A stretch of DNA of 64,000 nucleotides from Tritrichomonas musculus. Lineage: Eukaryota; Parabasalia; Tritrichomonadida; Tritrichomonadidae. A program made the position numbers and the translations under genes. A model generated the notes under the pieces. The model did not search any database, had not been told where the DNA came from, and saw nothing but the letters and a program-made list of their open reading frames with translations. Positions 8,790 to 18,704 of this stretch are shown here, piece after piece. The first letter of the stretch is position 1. Every line of letters begins with the position of its first letter. The DNA is taken from contig JAPFFF010000013.1 of assembly GCA_039105265.1 (NCBI GenBank), positions 806,001-870,000 of the forward strand, in the 5' to 3' direction.

Positions 8790-8954
8790 ATGGCGATCAT
8801 CAAAAAAGTTTTCAATGACGTTGATTTTGATTTTGAAAACGGTCCTGAGCATTGTTTTTGAGAAATCACGCCTATTGAAGATAATATTGGAGAAAGATAT
8901 AAGAATTGTATCGAAGGTTTAACAGTTGTACTTGCGCTAGGCGGACGACATTAA
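8790..8954 (+). pseudogene. Short reading frame interrupted by TGA
   Basis: From ATG 8790 the frame reads 23 codons, meets TGA at 8859-8861, then continues for 30 further codons to TAA at 8952. The composition on both sides looks protein-like (FNDVDFDFENGPEHCF before; EDNIGERYKNCIEGLTVVLA after). It is either the truncated, mutated start of a Maverick gene or a very small peptide gene. Family not recognised. Confidence 0.35.
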
Positions 8955-8996
8955 AAAGGGGGAGTGAGGACTTCGGTCCGAAATCACCCTTTTTAT
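8953..8996 (+). other. Stable hairpin with cUUCGg tetraloop at the Maverick end
   Basis: The stem GGAC-TTCG-GTCC is capped by the exceptionally stable UUCG tetraloop. It is extended outward by TGA/TCA after a GAAA bulge, then by AAAAAGGG against CCCTTTTT. In such AT-rich DNA this looks like a structured RNA or a terminus-associated fold. Confidence 0.5.
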
Positions 8997-9205
8997 CATA
9001 CTACTCAGAGAAAAAAAAAATGTTCATCTCCCGATAGCTACTTTTTTAAAAAACACATAGAAAATTTTAAATTAAATACATTCAAAAAAATTGTGTAAGA
9101 GATGAACATTATTTTATGAAGTTTACAAACGATCGATTTTTCAATGCAGATAATTTTCGATCAAAATTTTCAATACGATCAAAAATTCAATGATAAATAT
9201 TTATA

Positions 9206-10180
9206 ATGATTTTCAACGATCTTAAAAGTTCATTACCAACCATTAAGTTAAGTGGTAAGCAAAAATCAAAAAAAGATGAAGGTTCCATCGAAATAGATCC
9301 AAATCAGTTATTAGCTGAAAATGGATTAATTGGAGAAAAACTTATTCAGCAGGGTCATTCTTCATGCGTTATTAGTGGTTTCTATCATCAAACAATGCCG
9401 GCATTTTTTGAAATTATATATCGAGAAAACGAATCCGCAGAAGAAAATCAATTAATGATTCTCAAATCTTTAAATGGCCAAAAGCATATTATTGAATTAT
9501 ATGATAATATTCTCAAGCACGAATACGCTATATTTATATTTAAAAGAGTCGAAGCAATTCCAGCATCGAAAATGATAACCAAATCATTGACCCTTGACAA
9601 CCTACGTGTTTTATTACGAGGAGTTCTTGAAGCCTTAGAAGAAGCTCATAGAATTGATATTGTTCATCGTGACATTAGACTAGAAAATATTATGGTTAAA
9701 CCGAATTTTGAAGAAGTTTATTTAACAGGTTGGGATTGTGCAACAAAAATAAGTGAAAACATGAATAGCTCTATCGGTTCAATTTCAGCAAGATCACCAG
9801 AAATGTTGATGGGTTATAATAACTATAAAAAGAAAGGTGACATTTGGGCTTTTGGCGTTTTAATCATTTATATTTTGTCTGATGGTCGAATTCCTTGGAA
9901 ATCTGAGACGTCAAAAGAAACTCTCATTGAAATGGCAGCGTATTTTGGTGCACAAAATATCTTAGATCTTGAAAATACACTTCATTTGCATTGTGGAGTT
10001 AAATCTCTGAAAAAGCATGTTGATGATATGATTGTGCCTTTGCAATCTTCTTTCGCTCCAAGCCATGCAGATCTCGATAATGAAGACTTAATGAATTTAA
10101 TTCATAAATGTTTTGCTCTTGATTATCGTTTACGCCCTAATGTATCTGATTTATTAGATCATGCATTTTTCAAATCATAA
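9206..10180 (+). CDS. CK2alpha-like pseudokinase
   Basis: A 324-residue protein from ATG 9206 with a kinase-fold C-lobe related to casein kinase 2 alpha. The catalytic loop is HRDIRLENIMV at residues 154-164, with HRD intact but the usual Lys after it replaced by Arg. The metal-binding DFG/DWG site reads GWD (175-177), so the chelating Asp is missing. The VAIK-type Lys is not visible in the N-lobe (FFEIIYRENE), and the Gly-rich loop is absent. Later landmarks are SPEML, DIWAFGVLI and the terminal RLRPNVSDLLDHAFF. Catalysis is therefore doubtful, and a scaffold or regulatory role is inferred. It sits just outside the Maverick. Confidence 0.75.
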   Translation: MIFNDLKSSLPTIKLSGKQKSKKDEGSIEIDPNQLLAENGLIGEKLIQQGHSSCVISGFYHQTMPAFFEIIYRENESAEENQLMILKSLNGQKHIIELYDNILKHEYAIFIFKRVEAIPASKMITKSLTLDNLRVLLRGVLEALEEAHRIDIVHRDIRLENIMVKPNFEEVYLTGWDCATKISENMNSSIGSISARSPEMLMGYNNYKKKGDIWAFGVLIIYILSDGRIPWKSETSKETLIEMAAYFGAQNILDLENTLHLHCGVKSLKKHVDDMIVPLQSSFAPSHADLDNEDLMNLIHKCFALDYRLRPNVSDLLDHAFFKS

Positions 10181-11429
10181 TGGTTAGTAAATTGAAAACT
10201 TAATTTTAATATTTTTATTATTATTTCATGAACTATTTTTAGAATGAGAAAAATGTTAATATTTCAAAAATTGTAATAAATATTAGTTTTTGGTTACGGT
10301 ACAAATTTAATGTTTTTGGTATCTGCAGTTGCCAAGTTTTATATATGTATATATATATAGCATAAAGTTGTTTCCAAAATTAATCATTATTTAAAAATAA
10401 TAAACGGTCGATTTATTTTTTTTGGATCTGACAACCAAATAAATACACAATCCTAAAAATTTATTTTGTAAAACCTCTAATATATATATAAAAAAAAAAT
10501 GGATTTAAAAATAAAGTTAAATAGAGATTTAAGACTATATGTTTTTTACAAATTCATATAAAGAATAAACTTCTAAATAATAGTGTGGTTTTGCTAGATA
10601 AATAAATGTTTTTTCATAATGAAATTGACCAAAAGTGTAAGTTCCTATTGGTGTATTATGGTGTGAAACACCAAATACCATATCTTACTACAATTCTATA
10701 GTATTTGTGTTTGGAGAAATTTTTTTTATACTATTGTTTTGAAGACCGATAATCATTATTTTGAAACCAGAGATAGCAACTTGTTTTAATTCTGATATAT
10801 TCATTAAAGCTCTTGCTTTTTTGATATCAGATGTGTGGTATATAAACTTTTTGACGCTTTCCGCCGTATAAATTCAGCCTTGATTAAATGCAGATACCAA
10901 ATAATGCAATTTGTTGTTTTTCATTGAACTGCTGTTGTTTGAAATATTTATTATGTTTCACTTGGAATTTGTGATGTGTTTCGAATCCCAAATACCCCTA
11001 GATCAAGTAAATGCACTTGTTTCGAAGCTCCAAATGTTTCAAAATATGGGATATATGTTTTTAAAAGAGCAAAATCAAGAAACAAATTAGAAGACTGGAA
11101 ACTACATCCATATTAATGTAGTATAATTTCTCTAAAATTCCCAGTTATTTCCGCTCTTGGTTCAATTTCAGATAAGCGCTTCTTCTTCCCAATAAAAAAA
11201 AGATTGTAGAATTGATAAAGCCTTTTTCTTGAAAGTAAATGATAAAATTGCTTTCGCTATATACATATAAAAATTTTATTTTTTTCTAATTCTCTTATTG
11301 GTAGCAAACATTGAAGGTTTTGAAACATTGACATCAAGAGATAAGCAAACGATCATTGTTGATCTCTTATATTTTGTATCAACTTTTAAAACATAATAAT
11401 TTGTAACATCATATGGAAGAATAACAGTG

Positions 11430-11460
<31 letters not shown>

Positions 11461-11785
11461 TTCAACAAAATCAATGCTAAACAAGGTGACATATTTATTC
11501 TTTTGAAAACATTGCTGAGAGTCAAATAATGCTCATCAATCAACGTTCTTTAAAATGCTATTTAAATTTGGATCTTCTAATGGTTCCATATAACATATTA
11601 CACTTAATTGATTATTAAAAAGTTCATATATATATATATCTGCATATCAATATCTAATGGACCATTCTTTTTGTAAAGTGATTAACAGCTCCTGCAGTAG
11701 TTTTTTTGACCTTCCTTGTTGTTGCTTCAATATGAAAGATGTAGGTTTTGGGGTAGCTTAGCGAACAAAAGCCTACCGTATACTA
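10181..11785. other. Intergenic, possible decayed minus-strand coding sequence
   Basis: No intact gene. About 10540-11200 on the minus strand reads in pieces like a protein (for example SGFKIMIIGLQNNSIKKIS, and after stops TFGQFHYEKTFIYLAKPHYY), suggesting an old pseudogene of unknown family. A run of 29 T lies at 11430-11458, and short TA-rich tracts are at about 10340 and 11625. Confidence 0.3.
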
Positions 11786-12254
11786 CTCTTATTTTGTGAT
11801 TCGATTTCAAAAGCATCACTGTTTTACATCTGATACTCGATCATCAGTTTCAAAATCTGATATCGAGATTATCGATTATCAAGATATCAGACACGAAATG
11901 TGATATAAAAAATTGTAAACTTGATATGAATAACCGAGAACACGAGATTTCAAATAGATTTATCTTTTTTTATAATTGATATTTGTGATTTTAAAATATT
12001 TAAAAATAAATAATATAATACATTGATGTTTATTTTAAGATTAAAATCAAAAAATACATTCTTTTTTTATGAAATATTTGAGATTAAAATACGATCATAT
12101 ATTTATCAAAAAGTTTAATTGAAAATTCTGATATCAAAAGCTATGAAAAATAATTCTCGATCTCTGAAATCGATCTCGTGAATCTGTGCATATTTATGTA
12201 TCGATATCAAAAAGCTAATCAATTATTGATCTCGAGAATCGGAGAATAAAAAGC
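11786..12254 (+). mobile_element. MITE-like repeat, copy A
   Basis: About 470 bp almost entirely made of GATATC/CTCGAT-rich sequence with imperfect inverted ends (one end TTATTTTGTGATTC, the other reading TTATTCTCCGATTC on the opposite strand). The same element lies in inverted orientation at 37721-38177, with matching internal blocks such as TCTGATATCGAGATTATCGA. No coding capacity, so a non-autonomous DNA element is inferred. It ends about 120 bp before the STE kinase start. Confidence 0.75.
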
Positions 12255-12374
12255 CAACTATGATACTTTATAAAGACATGTTATATGAAATTGATATAAA
12301 TAATCGTTTTTTATATAACATATCAATTTATTTTATTTTTATCAAAATAGCTAATCAAAAAGTTTAAATCCAAA

Positions 12375-13451
12375 ATGTCTAAAAAGACTATGTTTGATTT
12401 TAAAACAAAATCAAGTGATTTTAAAGTAATTCAGCTTCTTGGCTGTGGAGCATTTGGCCAAGTTTTCGAACTGCTTCATATTCCTTCTGGAAAACATTAT
12501 GCGGGAAAATTATTTATTGACGTCGATAGTGCCAAATTAAAAGAAATAAATAAAGAAATCGGAATCATGGATTCAATGGATAGTGAATATATGGTTAATT
12601 TTTATGGAATGATCAAATTCCCAAAAACGAATCCTCACAGCATGATTATTATGGACTATTGCGACAGAGGATCAGTCAGAGATATCATGGATTATAATGA
12701 AATCACGCTTACAGAGGAACAAATGTCATTTATTCTCCATGACTTACTTTGCGCTCTATCTGTTCTTCACAACAAGTACAAGATAATTCATCGCGACATA
12801 AAGTTGGCCAATATTCTAATGTCAACGGATTCATCCGTCAAAGTTACGGATTTTGGAATTTCTAGAAAATTTGAGCAAACTACTATTCATACATCATCGA
12901 CTGTTGGTACACCATATTGGATGGCTCCAGAAGTCATTCTTTCAGAAAAATACTCATATCCGGCCGACATTTGGAGTGTTGGGGCTACTGCTGTTGAATT
13001 AGCTGAAGGAGCCCCACCATTCTGCGAACTTCCTGAAACAAGAGCAATGAATGAAATAGTTACCAGAGGTTTTCCAGGTTTTCGAAGCGGTACGACGATT
13101 TCAAGCGAGCTAAGAAATTTCATATATAAATGTATGATTCGCAATCCAGATCGAAGGCCAACAGCAGATGAACTTTTGACACACCCGTTTATCAGAAAAT
13201 GCGAAAAATTAGACAGAAAAGCAACTTTCGCCAATGTCCTATCTCAAAATATTAATTTTGTTGATTTAATTGCAGATGAAGATATTGAATATATAACTAA
13301 ATTTATTAAGTTTGAAAATACTCCAGAGTATAATAAACAAACTAATAAGTCAGAATCAAAAAAGACATTTAATACATTTATCAAAAAGGCAGCACCTGGC
13401 GTTGCTGTTGACTCAATATATGTTAAAGATGCCAATAGTGAACAAAAGTAA
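12375..13451 (+). CDS. STE-group (Ste20/MST-like) serine/threonine protein kinase
   Basis: A 358-residue kinase with every catalytic element: Gly loop GCGAFGQV (23-30), VAIK-type Lys45, helix-C Glu61, HRDIKLANIL (139-148), DFG (159-161) and the activation-segment signature GTPYWMAPEV typical of Ste20/MST kinases. The kinase domain ends with RNPDRRPTADELLTHPFI. A roughly 90-residue tail follows, Lys/Asn-rich and without a recognisable SARAH domain. It should phosphorylate Ser/Thr in a MAP4K/Hippo-like signalling role, with the substrate unknown. Start ATG 12375 lies shortly after a MITE, which may affect its promoter. Confidence 0.9.
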   Translation: MSKKTMFDFKTKSSDFKVIQLLGCGAFGQVFELLHIPSGKHYAGKLFIDVDSAKLKEINKEIGIMDSMDSEYMVNFYGMIKFPKTNPHSMIIMDYCDRGSVRDIMDYNEITLTEEQMSFILHDLLCALSVLHNKYKIIHRDIKLANILMSTDSSVKVTDFGISRKFEQTTIHTSSTVGTPYWMAPEVILSEKYSYPADIWSVGATAVELAEGAPPFCELPETRAMNEIVTRGFPGFRSGTTISSELRNFIYKCMIRNPDRRPTADELLTHPFIRKCEKLDRKATFANVLSQNINFVDLIADEDIEYITKFIKFENTPEYNKQTNKSESKKTFNTFIKKAAPGVAVDSIYVKDANSEQK

Positions 13452-13732
13452 ATACACAATCTAATCATTTAATTAATAAAATTGATTAAAATAAAATTCC
13501 TTACTATTTATTTAAAATGAGAATAATATGGAATAATGCTTTTTGAAAAAAAAAAAAAGAATAAACTGCAATATATTTAATACATCTGTGTAGAGGTCTT
13601 GATATATACGTATTTTTAATAAGAGGGCAGTTTGAAAAATTGAGAAAAAAACTTTTCTCTTTAGACGTTAATTTGAAAAGAAATATAACGTATTATTATC
13701 AAATTAAAATTTTGTATCAATTTTGTTTAGAA

Positions 13733-16700
13733 ATGGATGGATTTGAAACAGAGATTAATAAATATAAAATAGATATTAATAAATACCAAAGTATGGATAA
13801 AATAGGTAAAGGAGCACTTGGAAACGTTTATAAAGTGAAAGAAAAAAGCACAGGAAAATATTATGCTGCAAAAGTTTTTAATATCAAAGATGGATTCGAT
13901 GACTTGGCCCGCCGTGAAATATTCATACTGAGTTCTAGTGATCAAATTACAATTGTCAAGTTATTAGGCTTTTCTTTAACTGACTTTGATAATTATAACA
14001 ATATCACTATAATAATGGAACTGGCACAAAATGGATCTCTTCAAGATATTCTCGATATTATTCGTGAAAGTCGTATGCCAGATAATTTTACTAATACAAA
14101 TAAACAAATTATAATAACAGGAATTGCGTATGGTCTCAAATACCTACATAACAAGGACATTATTCATCGCGATATTAAACCAGGTAATGTTTTACTCGAC
14201 GAAAATTATCAACCAAAAATTACAGATTTTAATCTATCAAAACAGATCGATCCAGAAGACCCAAAGCACCAAACACGTTATGATGGTACCCCAAATTATA
14301 TGGCACCTGAAATTTTATTAGGCCATGATTACGACAAATCAGTTGATGTTTATGCCTACGGAATTTTATTATACGAAGTTGTTACCAATTTAGTTCCTTA
14401 TAAAGAGTTCAAAAAATTAGCTTTCAAGCCCATATGTGACAAAATTGTGGAAGGTGCTCGTCCAGTATTTGATGGATACATTGAGGAGCCATTCAAACAA
14501 TTAATTGAAAGCTGTTGGGATCAAAACCCTTCTAACAGGCCAACATTTGATCTTATTTATTACACCTTAACCGAGAAAGATGACCATGATAATTATAAGT
14601 GCATATTAGATGATGTTGACAGTGAGTTATTTTACAATTATATACAAAAAATAACAGCAGTAGATGACAAAGATTTGAAGACATCCATAACCGTCACTGA
14701 ATTCAATTCCCAAAAGCTTGAAATGAAAAGAAAAACGCTAAGGAAAATTGTGGAAGAATTTGGTCCCTTGGATGTGAAAAAAGGAGAGTTCTTTGAAAAA
14801 GTTATCAATTTCATAGACTATCTAACCAAGTTCTCAGAATTAAGAATGTTTGAATGCTTTGAATTTGAGACAAATAACAATGAAAATTATTTGAAAGAAA
14901 AATTCAATGAATGTACAATTCGAATAAATTCAGAGGTTATAGAGAACTTTTTCAATAAGTCAAATGACGTTAATGAATATGTAATGAAGTTGAATGATTT
15001 CAAGAATTTGTTAGTTGTATTGAAATCACAAATAAAAAACATTATTTTTGACAAAATTTTCACTTTTGTCAAAGATTTGAAAACAAAAATTGGCGAGAAA
15101 AAGTTCAAAATGGCAATTTTTATCACTGGGCTGTCGAACCCATTTTCACGATTCACAGATGAAGCCATGATTGATTACATTTTTATTGACAATTGTGTTA
15201 CTGGAATCAGTGGAAATGACAAAGGATCCTTTGAAGGTTGTTGTTCATTAACGAATATACAAATTCCTTCGTCCGTTACTGAAATTGGCCTTAGGTCATT
15301 CAAAAATTGTTCCAAATTGACCACAGTCGAAATTGATGATAATTCATCAATTGAAAAAATTGATGATGCTGCATTTAGTGATTGTTCTTCATTACCTTGC
15401 ATTTTCATACCATCTCGTGCTGCTTCGATTGGCTCAAATTGTTTTTATAAATGCAAAGAATTGAAAGACGTCATATTTGACAATCCTTCATCATTGAAAA
15501 CGATAGGCTCACATTCTTTTTGTGAATGCGAATCGTTGGATCATATAAGTATCCCTTCAACTGTTGAAGAAATTGGTTCGTATTGTTTCTACAAATGCAA
15601 AAATTTGAATGAAATTAAAATCGAAAATTTGACATTGAGGCAAATTGGCAATTTTGCTTTCAGTGACTGTTCTTCATTAAAAGAAGCATATATTCCTCCT
15701 TCTGTTGTACAAATAGGAGAGAATTGTTTTAGTAATTGTCCAGAATTGACACAAGTTTCTTTTGATAATTCAGCTTTCTTGTTAGGAATTGAAAAGTATT
15801 CTTTTAGCAAATGTTCCAAATTGAAATCCATTTCAATTCCTTTAAAAACTGAGTTCATTGGATACTCTGCATTTCAAGCATGTTCTGAATTAACCACTGT
15901 TAAAATTGATCCTTCATGCATTCTGAAAACAATTGATGATTTTGCCTTTTATGAATGTGCAAAATTGACAAGTTTTTCATTTCCTTCTTCATTGAGTGAA
16001 ATTGGCGAATATTCTTTTGAAGATTGCAAAGGACTGACACAAATAAACATACCATCATCAGTTACAAAAATTAAAGATGGTGCTTTTAAATATTGTTCAA
16101 ATTTGAGTGAAGTAACGATTGGACCAAATTCTGCTTTAATTTATCTCGGATCATCTGTTTTCAAATGTTGTTCTTCATTGAAGCAAATAACAATTCCTTC
16201 GTCGTTGGAGACTCTAGGAATGAATGCATTCTATAACTGCACTTCGTTAAAGAAGGTTTCATTTGAAGACCTTTCGTCTTTGAAATCAATCGAACCATCA
16301 ACATTTTTCGGATGCTCAAGCTTGGTTGAAATCAACCTTCCTTCAACGATAAGAGAGATAAAGTCAAGTGCTTTTCGTGATTGTAAATCATTGAAACAAA
16401 TTTCGATTCCATTGAAAGTTAAAGTTATTAAACTTTATACATTTAAAAATTGCGAAAACTTGGAAGAAGTTACGTTACATTCATTTTTGACGAGAATTGA
16501 AGACAAAGCATTTGAAGGTTGTTCTAAATTGAAGTCAATAACGATTCCTTCTTCTGTATCTGAGATTGGCGAGGAATCATTCAGTGGATGCACGAGTCTT
16601 TCTGAAATCACGCTTGATTTGAAACGCACAACGATAAAGCAAAGCTCTTTCACTAATTGCAGGTCAATGGAGCATTTAAAAATTGGCCCTTCCACACGAA

Positions 16701-18166
16701 GAATCAATGGAACGAACATAAATATTATTTCAACAATAAAGAAAATAACCGTTGGAGAAAACGTCACAAGAATCAATTCTAGCGCCTTTAAAAAGTGCAC
16801 TTCAATAACAAATGTAATATTGACTTCTTCTGTCAAGTCGATTGATTCAGATGCATTCAATGGTTGTAATAACTTGAAAGATATCGTAATTCCTTATTCA
16901 ATAAGAAGAATTAAAGAAAAAGCTTTCTTTGAATGCTCTGAATTAAAAGAAGTCTCTTTTGAAGAGAATTCAACATTGTTAAGTATTGGCGCGAATGCTT
17001 TCAATGATTGTCAGGCATTAGGTGAGATTCATATTCCTCCTTCTGTCATGTATATTAACAATCTTGCCTTCATTAATTGCACCAATTTAGCAAAAGTTAC
17101 TTTCGATGTAAATTCTAAATTACAAAGCATCGGATCTTCTGCTTTCAAAGGATGCTCAAAATTGAGTAAAATTCATTTCCCTCCCTCTCTCAAAACTATC
17201 GGCGATTTCGCCTTTGTCAGCTGCAAAAAGTTGGCAAGTGTCAGTTTTGATAACGGTTCCACATTAAGAGAAATTGGATCCGCATCATTCCGACTTTGTA
17301 CCAAATTGAATGAAATTCAGATACCTTCTTCTGTAAAAGTGATCGGCGATTCCACTTTTTCAGAGTGCTCTCAATTAATTGAAATTGTTTTTGGTGAAAA
17401 TTCTTTGCTGACTTCGATTGGATCCTTGGCTTTTAAAGGATGTTCCAACTTGAAGATGATAAATGTCCCTCCTTTAGTGAAGTCAATTGGCGATTCAATT
17501 TTCATTGATTGCACAAATTTGAAAGAACTTGACATCACTTCACCTATTCAAAAACTGGGAAGTAAATCATTCAAAGGTTGCACTCATCTTGGCCACGTGT
17601 CTTTGCCTGATACTGTTACTGTAATTGAAGGCTCGGCTTTCGAAGGTTGTGCTGATTTTAACAACTTCGTCATTCCTCCAAATTGTGGAGCAATAAACGA
17701 GTTTACCTTTTTTGAATGCTGCGTTTTGAAATCAATCAAAATTCCCGGCTTTGTTGCATTTATCGGCCCTTCTGCTTTTGAAAGATGCACAAGCTTGTCC
17801 GAAATTTCTATCCCTCCTTCAGTGACAGCAATAAAAAGCTTTGCTTTCGCTGACTGCAAACGTCTGAAAGAAGTCACGTTTGAGGGAAATTCTTCTTTGA
17901 GAATAATTGGAAGATATGCATTCAAAAACTGCGTTCTTTTGACTGAAATTTCTATCCCTTCATCCGTAACTTTCATCGAGGGTTATGCCTTCAGCGAATG
18001 CGCAAATTTGAATAAAGTCACTTTTGATGGAAATTCGAATTTAGAGTCAATTGAAAGTTATGCTTTCAAAAAGTGCGTATCGTTGACTGAAATTTCTATT
18101 CCTTCGTCTGTGAAACGAATTGAAGCTGGTGCTTTTGATGATTTGTGCAAGTTGAATAAAACTTGA
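13733..18166 (+). CDS. TKL protein kinase fused to about forty BspA-type LRRs (1,477 aa)
   Basis: The start is ATG 13733; the upstream frame begins only with TTG. Residues about 20-275 are a TKL kinase: Gly loop GKGALGNV (25-32), Lys47, HRDIKPGNVLL (145-155), GTPNYMAPEIL and RPTFDLIYYTL. The DFG motif is DFN (165-167); the metal-binding Asp is kept, so activity is possible. A charged linker of about 200 residues follows. From about residue 487 to the end run 22-26-residue LRR_5/BspA repeats of the form CSSLxxIxIPSSVxxIGxxAFxxC. There is no signal peptide or membrane segment, so the LRRs should face the cytosol and act as a ligand- or partner-binding sensor for the kinase. No internal stops. 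Confidence 0.88.
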   Translation: MDGFETEINKYKIDINKYQSMDKIGKGALGNVYKVKEKSTGKYYAAKVFNIKDGFDDLARREIFILSSSDQITIVKLLGFSLTDFDNYNNITIIMELAQNGSLQDILDIIRESRMPDNFTNTNKQIIITGIAYGLKYLHNKDIIHRDIKPGNVLLDENYQPKITDFNLSKQIDPEDPKHQTRYDGTPNYMAPEILLGHDYDKSVDVYAYGILLYEVVTNLVPYKEFKKLAFKPICDKIVEGARPVFDGYIEEPFKQLIESCWDQNPSNRPTFDLIYYTLTEKDDHDNYKCILDDVDSELFYNYIQKITAVDDKDLKTSITVTEFNSQKLEMKRKTLRKIVEEFGPLDVKKGEFFEKVINFIDYLTKFSELRMFECFEFETNNNENYLKEKFNECTIRINSEVIENFFNKSNDVNEYVMKLNDFKNLLVVLKSQIKNIIFDKIFTFVKDLKTKIGEKKFKMAIFITGLSNPFSRFTDEAMIDYIFIDNCVTGISGNDKGSFEGCCSLTNIQIPSSVTEIGLRSFKNCSKLTTVEIDDNSSIEKIDDAAFSDCSSLPCIFIPSRAASIGSNCFYKCKELKDVIFDNPSSLKTIGSHSFCECESLDHISIPSTVEEIGSYCFYKCKNLNEIKIENLTLRQIGNFAFSDCSSLKEAYIPPSVVQIGENCFSNCPELTQVSFDNSAFLLGIEKYSFSKCSKLKSISIPLKTEFIGYSAFQACSELTTVKIDPSCILKTIDDFAFYECAKLTSFSFPSSLSEIGEYSFEDCKGLTQINIPSSVTKIKDGAFKYCSNLSEVTIGPNSALIYLGSSVFKCCSSLKQITIPSSLETLGMNAFYNCTSLKKVSFEDLSSLKSIEPSTFFGCSSLVEINLPSTIREIKSSAFRDCKSLKQISIPLKVKVIKLYTFKNCENLEEVTLHSFLTRIEDKAFEGCSKLKSITIPSSVSEIGEESFSGCTSLSEITLDLKRTTIKQSSFTNCRSMEHLKIGPSTRRINGTNINIISTIKKITVGENVTRINSSAFKKCTSITNVILTSSVKSIDSDAFNGCNNLKDIVIPYSIRRIKEKAFFECSELKEVSFEENSTLLSIGANAFNDCQALGEIHIPPSVMYINNLAFINCTNLAKVTFDVNSKLQSIGSSAFKGCSKLSKIHFPPSLKTIGDFAFVSCKKLASVSFDNGSTLREIGSASFRLCTKLNEIQIPSSVKVIGDSTFSECSQLIEIVFGENSLLTSIGSLAFKGCSNLKMINVPPLVKSIGDSIFIDCTNLKELDITSPIQKLGSKSFKGCTHLGHVSLPDTVTVIEGSAFEGCADFNNFVIPPNCGAINEFTFFECCVLKSIKIPGFVAFIGPSAFERCTSLSEISIPPSVTAIKSFAFADCKRLKEVTFEGNSSLRIIGRYAFKNCVLLTEISIPSSVTFIEGYAFSECANLNKVTFDGNSNLESIESYAFKKCVSLTEISIPSSVKRIEAGAFDDLCKLNKT

Positions 18167-18228
18167 AAAAGACCAGATTAGATTTTGAATATCAAATATG
18201 CTATATTTTATTAATATCGTTTGTTCAA
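18167..18228. other. Short 3' flank of the kinase-LRR gene
   Basis: AT-rich sequence between the stop codon and the start of the tRNA-bearing repeat. No feature is visible. Confidence 0.5.
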
Positions 18229-18680
18229 ATTTGAATTGATATTATATTTCTAAAAGTTCATAAGTAAATGAAAATAAAAGCCTTAAAATACTGATAGATT
18301 GGATTTTAAAATACTAAACTGGAATGGCTTTCATTAATAAGATCTTTGATTAGAATTCTAAAAAAAACCAAAAAAATGCTTTGAGTGTGACTCGAACACA
18401 CGACCTTAGGATTATGAGGCCTACGCTCTAACCTACTGAGCCATCAAAGCTTCTTATTGATATCCTATCATTTGCTATCAATTGATTATTCAGATTCAAT
18501 AATTTGTAATATAACATAGAATTATCTTTGCTTGATGTCTCTTTTATAATTTAGCAAATTATTTTCTAAAAGAGAAATTCATTAAATATATCAATTGAAA
18601 TGTAAATATTTTATTTTATTGATGTAATAATCAAATATTATTATGAGATAATAATGATTCACAATGATGTAAAAAATAAT
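18229..18680 (+). repeat. 452-bp direct repeat containing tRNA-Met, copy 1
   Basis: Matches 19358-19809 at a constant offset of about 1,129 bp. The tRNA and about 200 bp on its far side are almost identical; the outer edges have more changes. The BspA-type pseudogene lies between the copies, so the pair looks like the ends of a segmental tandem duplication. Confidence 0.85.
18378..18450 (-). tRNA. tRNA-Met (CAU), copy 1
   Basis: A 73-nt cloverleaf can be folded by eye on the minus strand. The acceptor GCTTTGA pairs with TCAAAGC, the D stem is GCTC/GAGC, the anticodon loop is CTCATAA (anticodon CAT), and the T arm is GTGTG-TTCGAGT-CACAC. The variable loop has 5 nt and there is no intron. The first acceptor pair is G-C, so it is probably elongator rather than initiator Met. 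Identical to the copy at 19507. Confidence 0.93.
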
Positions 18681-18704
18681 ATTATCAAACATTTTTTCTC
18701 ATCC

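Larger units (their letters stand above)
8659..9205. other. Maverick end region / junction with host DNA
   Basis: Holds a final RTGAGA plus TTATTTTT box (8667-8681), an 11-bp inverted repeat (AATTACATATG at about 8718 and its complement at about 8771), a small broken reading frame, and a strong hairpin. GGTCCGAAATCACC occurs twice, at about 8697 and 8976. From about 9000 the DNA becomes as AT-rich as the host, so the element boundary is probably near 8990-9030. No matching second terminus is in the window. Confidence 0.4.

Noticed and set aside
8725-8922. 65-codon plus-strand frame starting MKTLMKTPHKS
   Set aside because: It overlaps, in another frame, the more protein-like frame at 8790-8954 and has a biased, uninformative composition.
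8953-8996. Hammerhead-ribozyme-like core (UGA, stem GGAC/GTCC, GAAA)
   Set aside because: UGA and GAAA flank a stem as in a hammerhead, but the required CUGA before it is GGAG and no cleavage triplet with a matching stem was found. Kept only as a hairpin.
1-9205. Integrase, family-B DNA polymerase and protease of the Maverick
   Set aside because: Looked for on both strands and not found. They may lie left of the window, so no claim of loss is made.
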